Assembly (NCBI GenBank): GCA_050516505.1
Contig: CP191518.1
Span: 3,720,001 to 3,784,000 of the forward strand
Length of the DNA stretch: 64,000 nucleotides
From: Scandinavium ludwigii_A
GTDB lineage: Bacteria > Pseudomonadota > Gammaproteobacteria > Enterobacterales > Enterobacteriaceae
Direction of reading: 5' to 3'
The position numbers and the translations under genes are program-made. The notes under the pieces are model-generated. The model worked only from the letters and a program-made list of their open reading frames with translations. It was not told the DNA's origin and did no database searches. Shown in pieces: positions 36,927 through 45,462 of the stretch (positions within the stretch are counted from its first letter, which is position 1; each line of letters starts with the position of its first letter).

Positions 36927-37457
36927 ATGCCCGAACCCAAAAGACTGTTTTTCGCCCTTGAGCTTCCCGATGACGTGCAGCAGCAGATTATTCACTGGCG
37001 CGCCGCGAACTTTCCCGCCGAGAGCGGGCGTCCGGTAGCCGCCGCGAATTTACATCTGACGCTGGCATTCCTTGGCGAAGTGAGTGCGGACAAACAGCGG
37101 GCGTTAGAGACGCTGGCCGGGCGCATCCGCCAGCCGGGTTTCACCATAAATCTCAATGACGCCGGACAGTGGCTGCGTTCACAGGTGGTGTGGCTCGGCA
37201 CGCGCCAGCCACCACGCGGGTTGTTACAGTTGGCGAATATGCTGCGCGCTCAGGCAGCCCGCAGCGGCTGTTATCAGAGCCCGCAACCGTTCCACCCGCA
37301 CATTACGCTGCTGCGAAGTACAGCGACCGCCGTGCCGATTCCCGCCCCGGGTTTTAGCTGGCAGGTGCCCATTTCTGAATTTTCGTTGTACGCCTCTGAA
37401 TATTCCCGTGGACGCACCCGTTATACCCGGCTTATGCGCTGGACACTTACCGAATAA
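36927..37457 (+). CDS. thpR: ThpR (LigT), RNA 2',3'-cyclic phosphodiesterase
   Basis: This 2H phosphoesterase hydrolyses 2',3'-cyclic phosphate RNA ends and can also ligate tRNA halves in vitro. The 176-residue protein has both HxTx motifs, HLTL at residue 43 and HITL near residue 125, which form the active site. I chose the ATG at 36927 (MPEPKRL) because it gives the family length; the frame is open upstream to 36879. It is followed by sfsA with a 12-bp gap, suggesting one unit. Confidence 0.93.
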   Translation: MPEPKRLFFALELPDDVQQQIIHWRAANFPAESGRPVAAANLHLTLAFLGEVSADKQRALETLAGRIRQPGFTINLNDAGQWLRSQVVWLGTRQPPRGLLQLANMLRAQAARSGCYQSPQPFHPHITLLRSTATAVPIPAPGFSWQVPISEFSLYASEYSRGRTRYTRLMRWTLTE

Positions 37458-37469
37458 CAAGGAATCGTC

Positions 37470-38195
37470 ATGCAGTTTCTGCCGCCGTTAAAACACGCTC
37501 GCCTTATTCAGCGCTATAAACGTTTTCTGGCCGACGTTATCACCCCTGAAGGTGAAGAATTGACCCTGCATTGTCCCAACACTGGTGCGATGACGGGCTG
37601 CGCCACGCCGGGCGATACCGTCTGGTACTCATTTTCGGACAGCAAAACGCGCAAATACCCACACACCTGGGAAATCACCGAGACCCAAACCGGGGCGTTT
37701 ATTTGTGTCAATACGTTACGGGCTAATCAGCTGGTAAAAGAAGCCATTCAGGCTGATATCATTCCTGAGTTGAGGGGTTATAGCGTATTGAAAAGCGAAG
37801 TGAAATACGGTTCAGAGCGCAGCCGGATTGATTTCATGTTAGAGGCGGAGGATCGTGCTAACTGCTATATTGAAGTTAAATCGGTTACGTTAGCGGAACA
37901 AGAGTATGGTTATTTCCCCGATGCGGTGACTGAACGTGGTCAGAAGCATTTGCGAGAGTTGATGGGCGTGGCGGCCTCAGGCGATCGTGCCGTGGTGTTA
38001 TTTGCGGTACTTCACTCTGCCATTACCCGTTTTTCACCCGCGCGCCATATCGATCCAAAATACGCGCAGTTGTTGAATGAGGCACAAAAAAAGGGGGTTG
38101 AAATTCTGGCTTATAAAGCGGAACTTTCTGCCGATAATATCACTCTGAAAGAGCCGTTGCCCGTGGTGCTATCACCGGTATCAACGGTTGAGTAA
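37470..38195 (+). CDS. sfsA: SfsA, sugar fermentation stimulation protein
   Basis: SfsA was named for boosting maltose fermentation in E. coli and has a nuclease-like fold with DNA binding; its real biochemical role is unclear. The 241-residue product contains LTLHCPNTGAMTGCATPGD (about 30-50) and a central RSRIDFMLE...CYIEVKSVTL block, which resembles a restriction-endonuclease-type active site. The C-terminal tail is about seven residues longer than in E. coli. It follows thpR closely and precedes dksA by 155 bp. Confidence 0.93.
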   Translation: MQFLPPLKHARLIQRYKRFLADVITPEGEELTLHCPNTGAMTGCATPGDTVWYSFSDSKTRKYPHTWEITETQTGAFICVNTLRANQLVKEAIQADIIPELRGYSVLKSEVKYGSERSRIDFMLEAEDRANCYIEVKSVTLAEQEYGYFPDAVTERGQKHLRELMGVAASGDRAVVLFAVLHSAITRFSPARHIDPKYAQLLNEAQKKGVEILAYKAELSADNITLKEPLPVVLSPVSTVE

Positions 38196-38350
38196 TAAAT
38201 GTGCTGGTCGCGTGCGCAAATACGCTTTTCCTCACAGGGTTGTCAAGTGTAACGTTTAGACAATTGCTATCCTGAAAAGCATCTGCTATTTATAGCGGCC
38301 TGATTTTTCCCCCACATGGGGATCGATAGTGCGTGTTAAGGAGAAGCAAC

Positions 38351-38806
38351 ATGCAAGAAGGGCAAATCCGTAAAACATCGTCCCTGAGTATTCTCGCCAT
38401 CGCTGGGGTGGAGCCATACCAAGAGAAGCCGGGTGAAGAGTATATGAACGAAGCCCAGCTGTCTCACTTCAAGCGTATTCTTGAAGCGTGGCGTAACCAA
38501 CTCAGGGATGAAGTTGATCGTACCGTGACGCATATGCAAGACGAAGCAGCGAACTTCCCGGACCCGGTAGACCGTGCCGCACAGGAAGAAGAGTTCAGCC
38601 TCGAACTGCGTAACCGCGACCGCGAGCGCAAGCTGATCAAGAAGATCGAAAAAACGCTCAAGAAGGTTGAAGACGAAGATTTCGGTTTCTGCGAATCCTG
38701 CGGAGTTGAAATCGGTATCCGTCGCCTGGAAGCGCGTCCGACTGCCGACCTGTGCATCGACTGCAAAACGCTGGCGGAAATCCGCGAAAAGCAGATGGCA
38801 GGCTAA
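38351..38806 (+). CDS. dksA: DksA, RNA polymerase-binding transcription factor
   Basis: DksA binds in the secondary channel of RNA polymerase and, with ppGpp, represses stable RNA promoters and activates amino-acid promoters. The 151-residue protein has a long coiled coil (about 33-108) with the tip motif DPVDRA (Asp71, Asp74, Ala76), and a C4 zinc finger with Cys114, Cys117, Cys135 and Cys138. The ATG at 38351 is preceded by AAGGAG, a strong ribosome binding site. It ends in a perfect terminator 26 bp beyond the stop. Confidence 0.97.
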   Translation: MQEGQIRKTSSLSILAIAGVEPYQEKPGEEYMNEAQLSHFKRILEAWRNQLRDEVDRTVTHMQDEAANFPDPVDRAAQEEEFSLELRNRDRERKLIKKIEKTLKKVEDEDFGFCESCGVEIGIRRLEARPTADLCIDCKTLAEIREKQMAG

Positions 38807-38832
38807 GTGATTCGTTTCACATAATACTATTC

Positions 38833-38864
38833 TGGCGGGAGCACTCTCCCGCCTTATTCTTTTT
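38833..38864 (+). terminator. Intrinsic terminator downstream of dksA
   Basis: GGCGGGAG-CACT-CTCCCGCC, a perfect 8-bp stem, is followed by TTATTCTTTTT. It ends 6 bp before the gluQ start, so gluQ expression probably depends on read-through or on a promoter within this region. Confidence 0.88.
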
Positions 38865-38870
38865 AGCAAT

Positions 38871-39731
38871 ATGGCAAATTCTGATTATATTGGGCGCTTT
38901 GCACCCTCCCCATCTGGCGAACTCCATTTCGGCTCGCTCATTACCGCGCTCGGCAGCTATCTACAAGCGCGTTCGCAGCAAGGGAAGTGGCTGGTACGCA
39001 TTGAAGATATTGATCCCCCCCGTGAAGTGCCCGGTGCCGCACACACGATTCTGCGTCAACTGGAAAATTATGGTTTGCGCTGGGATGGCGACGTGCTGTG
39101 GCAATCGCAGCGCCATGACGCCTATCGGGAACGCCTCGCCTGGCTGCACGAACAGGGGCTGAGCTACTACTGCACCTGCACGCGCGCCCGTATTCAAAGC
39201 GTGGGCGGCTTGTACGATGGCCATTGCCGCGGGCTGCATCTCGGCCCGCACAATGCGGCGGTGCGTTTATATCAGACCCGGCCGGTTTTGGCGTTTAACG
39301 ATAGGCTGCGCGGCACAGTCGTGACGAATGAACCGCTGGCGCGGGAAGATTTTATTATTCATCGTCGCGATGGATTATTTGCCTACAATCTGGCTGTGGC
39401 GGTCGACGACCATTTTCAGGGGGTCACCGAAATCGTGCGCGGTGCGGATTTAATTGAGCCGACGGTACGGCAAATTACGCTCTACCAGCATTTCGGCTGG
39501 ACGGTGCCGGACTATATTCATCTACCACTGGCGCTGAATAAAGACGGCAACAAACTCTCCAAACAAAATCACGCCCCCGCATTACCGGAAAACAACGTTA
39601 AACCGGTACTACTAGAGGCGCTGCGCTTTCTCGGTCAGACCGTCAGCGATGAGTGGCAAGATCTGAGCCTGGATGCATTACTGGAGCAGGCGGTGAAAAG
39701 CTGGTCCCTTAGCACTCTCTCATCATTCTGA
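38871..39731 (+). CDS. gluQ: GluQ, glutamyl-Q tRNA(Asp) synthetase
   Basis: GluQ attaches glutamate to the queuosine base in the anticodon of tRNA(Asp). It resembles the catalytic half of glutamyl-tRNA synthetase but lacks the anticodon-binding domain. The 286-residue protein has HFGS in place of HIGH (residues 19-22), the cysteine motif CTCTRARI followed by YDGHC for zinc, and KLSKQN as the KMSKS equivalent. The C-terminal end is about 20 residues shorter than in E. coli and ends LSTLSSF. Its stop is only 2 bp from the convergent fimbrial adhesin stop. Confidence 0.94.
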   Translation: MANSDYIGRFAPSPSGELHFGSLITALGSYLQARSQQGKWLVRIEDIDPPREVPGAAHTILRQLENYGLRWDGDVLWQSQRHDAYRERLAWLHEQGLSYYCTCTRARIQSVGGLYDGHCRGLHLGPHNAAVRLYQTRPVLAFNDRLRGTVVTNEPLAREDFIIHRRDGLFAYNLAVAVDDHFQGVTEIVRGADLIEPTVRQITLYQHFGWTVPDYIHLPLALNKDGNKLSKQNHAPALPENNVKPVLLEALRFLGQTVSDEWQDLSLDALLEQAVKSWSLSTLSSF

Positions 39732-39733
39732 GA

Positions 39734-40942
39734 TTAGGGCACATCAAACATCACCGTTGCGGTGGCTTTAAAATCACCCGCACCCGACGGTTTACTGCCA
39801 TTAATCATCGTCGGATAAGCATAGAATTTTGCTGTAGCGACTTTTCCGCTCACGGTTGCCTGATAATCCTTAGCACCCGTCGCGTCAATTTTTGTGGTAC
39901 CCGTCTGATTGGAACTTAGCCCTACCCCCAGATTATTAATCGTCCCACTGGTGGCCGTTGCCGTGAGAAGGCCATTAACAGATTCATTATTAATGCTTGG
40001 GCCCGTGGCGCTCACATGCCAGTTCATACTACCATAGCTGCTACCAATATCCTGATCACAGGTAAACGTCAACGTGACTTCTTTTGCGCTATAATTCTTT
40101 GGCAGCGCACCTTTAGTAGTGAATTGTGATGGATTCACACTTTGCAAATTAACATCCTGAGTTGCCGCCGATGTTCTACAACTGTTCGGGAAGGTAATCG
40201 TACCGCGCAGATTATATTCTCTAAAGGCTTTCCTGGGACCAATATACACCTGGCTGTCAGCAAGATCCGTGTTTATGAAAAGTGTAGCCAGCTGGACATT
40301 CAACGTAACAGGATGAGTGGGCTTCTTCGGGAAATAAACATAGAGTCTAGCCTCACGCGCGGCAGGGCCATCATTTTGAGTAAGGGTAATTCCCGAAGTA
40401 TCACACTTTCCGTTAATTCCCCATGTAGAATCGTCCTGCATATAACTACAGGTACCCGATTTTGGCCCAGCTGTATAATATTTTGCCACCCCATTATTAC
40501 TGGCATTCGTAAATGGAACGTTGTAGTACAGATAATATCCACGAGCGTTGTCATACACGCCCTGCGAGATAGAAACATACATATCTACCTCGGAGCCGTT
40601 ATATTTGTAATATTTTCTCTTGTTATAGGTGATAGTCGTATTCAGCAGAATCTTAGGTCCAAATTCTGCAGTGATATATTGTGGACCATAAGCAAACCAT
40701 CCACCATTAGCATATAGATTAATTGCATTCCCTGCTCCAAAATATGTAGTTGGCCTCTCATTACTTCCAAAAGAATATTTGAACATATACTCATTTTGTA
40801 ATGAACTGGCTGCGGAGTCAATTGACATCGTAATTGTCTGGTAATCTATGGGCTGCAATTTTAATATAATTAAGTCCGAGTAAGCACCTCGAACAACCAT
40901 TAATAGCAGAAATGCCAAGCTTAATAATTTAAATTTTTTCAT
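39734..40942 (-). CDS. Fimbrial tip adhesin, two-domain (YadC-like position)
   Basis: This is the last gene of the chaperone-usher operon, and its 402 residues are about twice a pilin's length. It has a signal peptide (about 1-22) and an N-terminal receptor-like domain (about 23-245) rich in Tyr, Asn and Gly with a cysteine pair in SGTCSYM and NGKCDTS. A C-terminal pilin domain (about 250-402) follows, with a second pair in PNSCRTS and TFTCDQD and the pilin-like end ATVMFDVP. This is the layout of FimH/YadC-type adhesins: the first domain binds a surface and the second joins the tip. The ligand is unknown. The gene is visibly AT-rich compared with gluQ. Confidence 0.88.
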   Translation of the reverse strand: MKKFKLLSLAFLLLMVVRGAYSDLIILKLQPIDYQTITMSIDSAASSLQNEYMFKYSFGSNERPTTYFGAGNAINLYANGGWFAYGPQYITAEFGPKILLNTTITYNKRKYYKYNGSEVDMYVSISQGVYDNARGYYLYYNVPFTNASNNGVAKYYTAGPKSGTCSYMQDDSTWGINGKCDTSGITLTQNDGPAAREARLYVYFPKKPTHPVTLNVQLATLFINTDLADSQVYIGPRKAFREYNLRGTITFPNSCRTSAATQDVNLQSVNPSQFTTKGALPKNYSAKEVTLTFTCDQDIGSSYGSMNWHVSATGPSINNESVNGLLTATATSGTINNLGVGLSSNQTGTTKIDATGAKDYQATVSGKVATAKFYAYPTMINGSKPSGAGDFKATATVMFDVP

Positions 40943-40955
40943 ACATACTCTTCAA

Positions 40956-41582
40956 TTAATTATAGATAGCACTTGCCACTAATATTACGGTGACAGGGCC
41001 AGTCTGCGTTTTCGTGGCAGTTTGCATATAACGCACATAAAAATGGCGCTCAGACAGCAAAGCCTTTTCATCCGCGACAGGGTAAACCAAGGCTTTCGGT
41101 TTACCATCCATATCCAGGACATTCTTGTCGTCCCGGCTATCGTACACTGCCAGACCAATTCCAGTTGGAATAAGCGCACCATCCCTACCGCGCGACTGAT
41201 TTTCAAACCCGCCTGGTGCGACCATATCCGTTAACGCAAGCGTTCTAAAAGAGAGCATTAATTCAGCCTGCTGTGAAAAGGGAAGCTGACAATCATTCAC
41301 AGCTAAAGAGAAGGGCCTACGATACGCAGAGACATTGCCAATTGCATGAAAATTGGAGATGCTCACCCCATCGAGTTGAATGATATCTTCGGAAAATTTC
41401 ACTTTGCAGGTTGCCGCAAGAAGAGCTCCCGAAAATTCCAGCTCCACATTTCCGGACTCACTGGTTGTCTCTCCGGGAAGCTCCAACTCATCTTCTGCAC
41501 AGGCCGCAAAGGAGAACCCAAACATTAACCCAACCAAAAGAGATAGCTGATATTTTCTTAATTTGGTGGCAAAAAAATTCAT
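40956..41582 (-). CDS. Minor fimbrial subunit with acidic N-terminal extension (YadK-like position)
   Basis: This 208-residue protein has a signal peptide to about residue 29 (FAACA), then an acidic stretch EDELELPGETTSESGN before the usual pilin start VELEFSGALLAATCKV. The pilin cysteine pair is in ATCKV and NDCQL, and the C-terminus VILVASAIYN carries the conserved penultimate aromatic used for chaperone binding. It lies 13 bp upstream of the adhesin gene, so it may be the adaptor next to the tip. That role is inferred from gene order. Confidence 0.85.
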   Translation of the reverse strand: MNFFATKLRKYQLSLLVGLMFGFSFAACAEDELELPGETTSESGNVELEFSGALLAATCKVKFSEDIIQLDGVSISNFHAIGNVSAYRRPFSLAVNDCQLPFSQQAELMLSFRTLALTDMVAPGGFENQSRGRDGALIPTGIGLAVYDSRDDKNVLDMDGKPKALVYPVADEKALLSERHFYVRYMQTATKTQTGPVTVILVASAIYN

Positions 41583-41638
41583 GTTCTTTTACTTCCCTGG
41601 TAATGGCCAACCTGCAAACTCAACGAGTGAGACGAGAC

Positions 41639-42238
41639 TTATTCATAAGCGAATGTAATGGTCCCACCGCCAGATAATTGCCCCACACTATCAGAAATAT
41701 ATCTTTCATTATTCCCAAGAACAAGCCGGGCATATAATGGGAAACTCAGCACAGAACCGCTTCCAGTCAGAGCCGATTTATTAACATTAATAACGTTACT
41801 GTCACCACCAGTCGTGTCAAGAACAATCGCATCAGTCTCCGCGGTAGCACTAGCTGTTCTGAAGAGCGCCACGGCTAATCTACTGCTGCTACCTGAGGCA
41901 CGGCCCGCCAGACCGAGGTAGGTAGATCTGTAGGCATAACCCTTCCATGATGTATTACTGCCAAGGAACGTCATTTTGATATTATTAAGAGTCGAGCTAC
42001 AATTTGAGAATTGAATAGATGCTGGTATAGCAGAGCTACTCACCATCTCACCATTGACCTTGCTTGCAAATGTGGAGGCCTGCACACTTGGAAATTCAAT
42101 ATTTGAACCGTTATTACCGACAAAAGAAGCAGTACATGTTGGATTGATCAGCGTACCTTTAAACTCGACTTCTACCGTATCGGCAGCATAACTATTAAAT
42201 GCTAACAACGCGAGTAACGAAATGGCAATTTTTTTCAT
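41639..42238 (-). CDS. Minor fimbrial subunit (YadL-like position)
   Basis: This 199-residue pilin-family protein has a short signal peptide (FNSYA, about residue 18), the mature start ADTVEVEFKGTLINPTC, a cysteine pair in NPTCTAS and FSNCSS, and the C-terminal GGGTITFAYE with the penultimate Tyr of chaperone-usher subunits. It is rich in Ser and Thr. The gap to the next subunit gene downstream is 56 bp, wider than the other gaps in the 3' half of the operon. Confidence 0.86.
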   Translation of the reverse strand: MKKIAISLLALLAFNSYAADTVEVEFKGTLINPTCTASFVGNNGSNIEFPSVQASTFASKVNGEMVSSSAIPASIQFSNCSSTLNNIKMTFLGSNTSWKGYAYRSTYLGLAGRASGSSSRLAVALFRTASATAETDAIVLDTTGGDSNVINVNKSALTGSGSVLSFPLYARLVLGNNERYISDSVGQLSGGGTITFAYE

Positions 42239-42252
42239 TTTCAGCTCCCTGA

Positions 42253-42804
42253 TTACGGATAAGATACGTTAATAGTGGCAGTTCCAGCTAAATCACCCGC
42301 AACCATTGAGTTAAAATTGGCAACCGTGGGAACCAACGTTGCTTTCATCTTCAAATTAACGGGAGTGGTTGAGCCGGCACCGGTTATGTTAATAGTCGTT
42401 GTATTATCGGCCGGGAAAGTCTTATAACCGTTACCACCTACTGCAAATTCAGTTTTAAATGCCACACCGCTTACACTATTACTGGTGGGTACAACCCACT
42501 TGCCGATATAGTCGCCACTAGCAATATTTATTGTTTTTGTAGAGGATAATTTTATATCAAGAGCACTCGTCCCCACACAATTAGAAACGGTGAACGGATT
42601 CTCTCTAAAGACGGTTCCCTGCGAAACCATCTGAGGTGTAACATTACCAAAATCAAACGTCAGCTTAGCCGCGCTAAATGTGCACGTCCCTTTGGTGACG
42701 AGAATGGTAGCATTAAAATCTACCGAGTCTGCATTTGCCGTGGGCAATGTTAGCCCGCCCATAACGCCACTCGTGATAATAAATACCAAGGCTCTCTTAT
42801 TCAT
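42253..42804 (-). CDS. Minor fimbrial subunit (YadM-like position)
   Basis: This 183-residue pilin-family protein has a signal peptide ending at TANA (about 25) and the mature start DSVDFNATILVTKGTC. The cysteine pair lies in KGTCTFS and SNCVGTS, and the C-terminus is GTATINVSYP. I chose the ATG at 42804, which has GGAG 7 bp upstream and removes overlap with the usher; an in-frame ATG at 42831 would add nine non-signal residues. It lies just after the usher, as in the E. coli yad operon. Confidence 0.86.
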   Translation of the reverse strand: MNKRALVFIITSGVMGGLTLPTANADSVDFNATILVTKGTCTFSAAKLTFDFGNVTPQMVSQGTVFRENPFTVSNCVGTSALDIKLSSTKTINIASGDYIGKWVVPTSNSVSGVAFKTEFAVGGNGYKTFPADNTTTINITGAGSTTPVNLKMKATLVPTVANFNSMVAGDLAGTATINVSYP

Positions 42805-42821
42805 ATAAACTCCATTTAAAG

Positions 42822-45434
42822 TTACCGACACACCAAATGATCAATAAGTAATGTGTTCTGCGATTTATCCTTCACCCCAGTTTCAGGCAAGCTGAAATCG
42901 AACCCACACTGCTCTTCTGGTTTACTTCCCCACACAACGGTAAGGTGACCTGAATCTTGCAGTCCGCGTGTGAAGGCCCTACCGTTTTGTCCTAACATTC
43001 CGACTTGTTCGTTCTGCTCATTCATAACTTCTGCACCAAAGGGCACGTTACTGCCATCCGCTTTACGCATCAGTAAGAAAACCGAACGCCTGTCATCAGT
43101 ACTAAAAGGGACTTCAATAATTGCCCCTGCCCGAGGCACCACACGTACTGATGTTTCTTTTAATTCGGTATCGCTTTCCATTGTCGAAGGATCAAGCGAT
43201 ACATCGTTATAGCGGTACGGCGAGAGGTTGGAGACAAAAGCATACCCAGAGTTGTTTATGCTGGTCGCATTTTCATTTGTTACCCGCGTCCCCGCAGCCC
43301 CTTTTGCCACCACCAGCGCTATCGCTGAACCGTTGTTAATCTCGCGTCCTAAAGTAAGGCCACCCTTGTGTACAATCGCACCGCCGCTACCTGATAATGA
43401 AAATTGGCGGCTCTCGTCGGTGTTGGCAGATACACTGCTGCCCAGGGTGCCATAGCGAGTATTCCAGGTCATGTTCGCACCAGCATTCGCCAACTTGTCT
43501 TCGCCATAACCATCTGTTTTGTTATAGCCTGCGTTCACGCCATATGAGAGATCGTTCTCTTTGCTGTAGCCCGATGAACTGGTCGACAACATTCTACTTT
43601 TACCGTTGTTACTGCTGGTGTAGTTAACGTTCAAATAATCGAACAACGGCCTTTTGCTCATATCACTGCCCAATGGCACGGAGAATGATAAATAGATCTG
43701 ATCGTCTTTCTGATTATCGTCCGTGTAATAACGGTTTACCGAAACGCTATAGCTGACTTGGCCAATATTATTGTTATAGCCAATCTGATAGCTCTTTTCA
43801 GTACGATCGGATTCCCAGTAATCAGACCAACTTGCTGAGGTATAGATTGACCCCCATCCATCGGCCAAGGTCTGATTGATATTCATCTGAATATTCGAAC
43901 GCATATTATCAACGCGATTGTGAGTATCATCGCCCAGGTAATAAATAGCGTCATCAAGATTGTAAAAATTTTCTGTCGAATAACGATACGCTGCTAAGTT
44001 AAAACTGGTGTCGGTGGAGGTCAACGTACTACTGTACATCGTGCCCCAGCTCTGACCGGTCAGTTTTTTTCCTTCAGGCGTATCAAGTGACGAATGCGTC
44101 ATATCTAAGGAAATAGCCCCATAGGATGTATTAAGTGATATGCCAGCCTGCGCAGCATAATAATCCTGGAAATATTCACCCCCTGTATATAAAGTTACCA
44201 GGTTATTCAGGCCGTACTCATAGGTTGCCTGAACAACTAAAGGGTCATCGCTACCATTCTGGTTATAATTGCCCACATTTAACGTGTACAGCCCTACGCC
44301 CGGATAAAGCAGTCGCGCACCGCTGTTGTAGGGAATGCTAAAAATACGCTTACGTCCATCGGCTTCGGTGATGGTGACATCCAGATCGTCAGAGGAGCTG
44401 ACGGTACTGTATTCGGTGATATTGAATTCACCCGGCGGCACCGTCGTTTCAAGGATGGTATTGCCTTTCTGCTTCACCTCAATTTTCGCATTCGTTTCAG
44501 CGACACCACGAATGACAGGCTTAAAGCTGTTAATGGAATCCGGTAACATGCGCGTATCGCTGCTTAATGAGAACCCTTTCATCGGAAAGGAGTCAAAAAA
44601 GCTGGAGCTGCCGTAAATCTCACCAATACGGAACTGTGATTTCAGGGCAGTAACGTCATGTTCAGCGTACAAATTGCTGCTGTTAAATTCTGTGTCGCCA
44701 GTGTCAGAGGTATAGTTCGCGTCACCCCGAATACGCATCCGCCAGCCTAAAAGATTCAGGCCGCCATCAATGCCCAGGTATGCGGTATCAGTAGTAATGT
44801 CTGTCGAATGTGAGCGGTAATAGTTCGCGTTATAACCCACAAATGCCGCATTGATACCTTCATCCCACAGTGCGACGGGGACTTCGTCTGCACGCCGTTC
44901 AATCACTAACGCCTGAGGAACCGTCAGGTCGAAAGTTTGCTCATTCACATTCAGCCGCCAGTTAGCTTCTGGCAACCAAGTATTTAAAGGGCGCTGTTCA
45001 GCTCCTTTTTCTTCGACAGAAATGCTAGCCACATCAAAGAATTGTTTGTCAACGTGGGGGATTGCCCGCAATGGATCGTTCGGGTTTTCAATAAATTGTA
45101 TTTCAGCTTTACCCACTGGCTTACCGTTTACAGTGATAACCACCTTATACGTACCGGGAAGCACCGGGTTTCCACGAGAATAGCGTGAAACATCAACACC
45201 GACACCAGAAAAAAAAGCGCTGTCAAATTCAACGAGTTCGTCTTCCGTGGCCGCAGCTTTTTCCGAGGCCGCAGCATTATCACTGGTTTGCACCTTTGCC
45301 ACAGATTGTTTAAGCGTTTCAGTCGTGGTGCTTTGATCTTCCTCCAACTCAACATCACCTTCAGCACAGAGTCCCGGAGTACAGAAGACGGAAAGGGAAA
45401 TTGCCAACAAAGCACGTCGAAATTTATGTTCCAT
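42822..45434 (-). CDS. Fimbrial outer-membrane usher (HtrE-like) with N-terminal acidic extension
   Basis: The usher is the outer-membrane pore that recruits chaperone-subunit pairs and exports the growing pilus. The 870-residue protein has a signal peptide (1-24, ending GLCA), then about 44 unusual residues (25-68) rich in Glu, Thr, Ala and Ser, before the normal usher start FDSAFF at residue 70. The N-terminal domain, 24-strand barrel with plug, and two C-terminal domains ending in LIDHLVCR follow. A cysteine pair lies near the end (QCGFDF and LVCR). It is 28 bp after the chaperone gene. Confidence 0.93.
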   Translation of the reverse strand: MEHKFRRALLAISLSVFCTPGLCAEGDVELEEDQSTTTETLKQSVAKVQTSDNAAASEKAAATEDELVEFDSAFFSGVGVDVSRYSRGNPVLPGTYKVVITVNGKPVGKAEIQFIENPNDPLRAIPHVDKQFFDVASISVEEKGAEQRPLNTWLPEANWRLNVNEQTFDLTVPQALVIERRADEVPVALWDEGINAAFVGYNANYYRSHSTDITTDTAYLGIDGGLNLLGWRMRIRGDANYTSDTGDTEFNSSNLYAEHDVTALKSQFRIGEIYGSSSFFDSFPMKGFSLSSDTRMLPDSINSFKPVIRGVAETNAKIEVKQKGNTILETTVPPGEFNITEYSTVSSSDDLDVTITEADGRKRIFSIPYNSGARLLYPGVGLYTLNVGNYNQNGSDDPLVVQATYEYGLNNLVTLYTGGEYFQDYYAAQAGISLNTSYGAISLDMTHSSLDTPEGKKLTGQSWGTMYSSTLTSTDTSFNLAAYRYSTENFYNLDDAIYYLGDDTHNRVDNMRSNIQMNINQTLADGWGSIYTSASWSDYWESDRTEKSYQIGYNNNIGQVSYSVSVNRYYTDDNQKDDQIYLSFSVPLGSDMSKRPLFDYLNVNYTSSNNGKSRMLSTSSSGYSKENDLSYGVNAGYNKTDGYGEDKLANAGANMTWNTRYGTLGSSVSANTDESRQFSLSGSGGAIVHKGGLTLGREINNGSAIALVVAKGAAGTRVTNENATSINNSGYAFVSNLSPYRYNDVSLDPSTMESDTELKETSVRVVPRAGAIIEVPFSTDDRRSVFLLMRKADGSNVPFGAEVMNEQNEQVGMLGQNGRAFTRGLQDSGHLTVVWGSKPEEQCGFDFSLPETGVKDKSQNTLLIDHLVCR

Positions 45435-45462
45435 TATTCAACCACTTATTAATAGCAATAAC

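Noticed and set aside
38871..39731. gluQ as a truncated glutamyl-tRNA synthetase pseudogene
   Set aside because: Lack of the anticodon-binding domain is the normal state of GluQ; the zinc cysteines and KLSKQN motif are intact.
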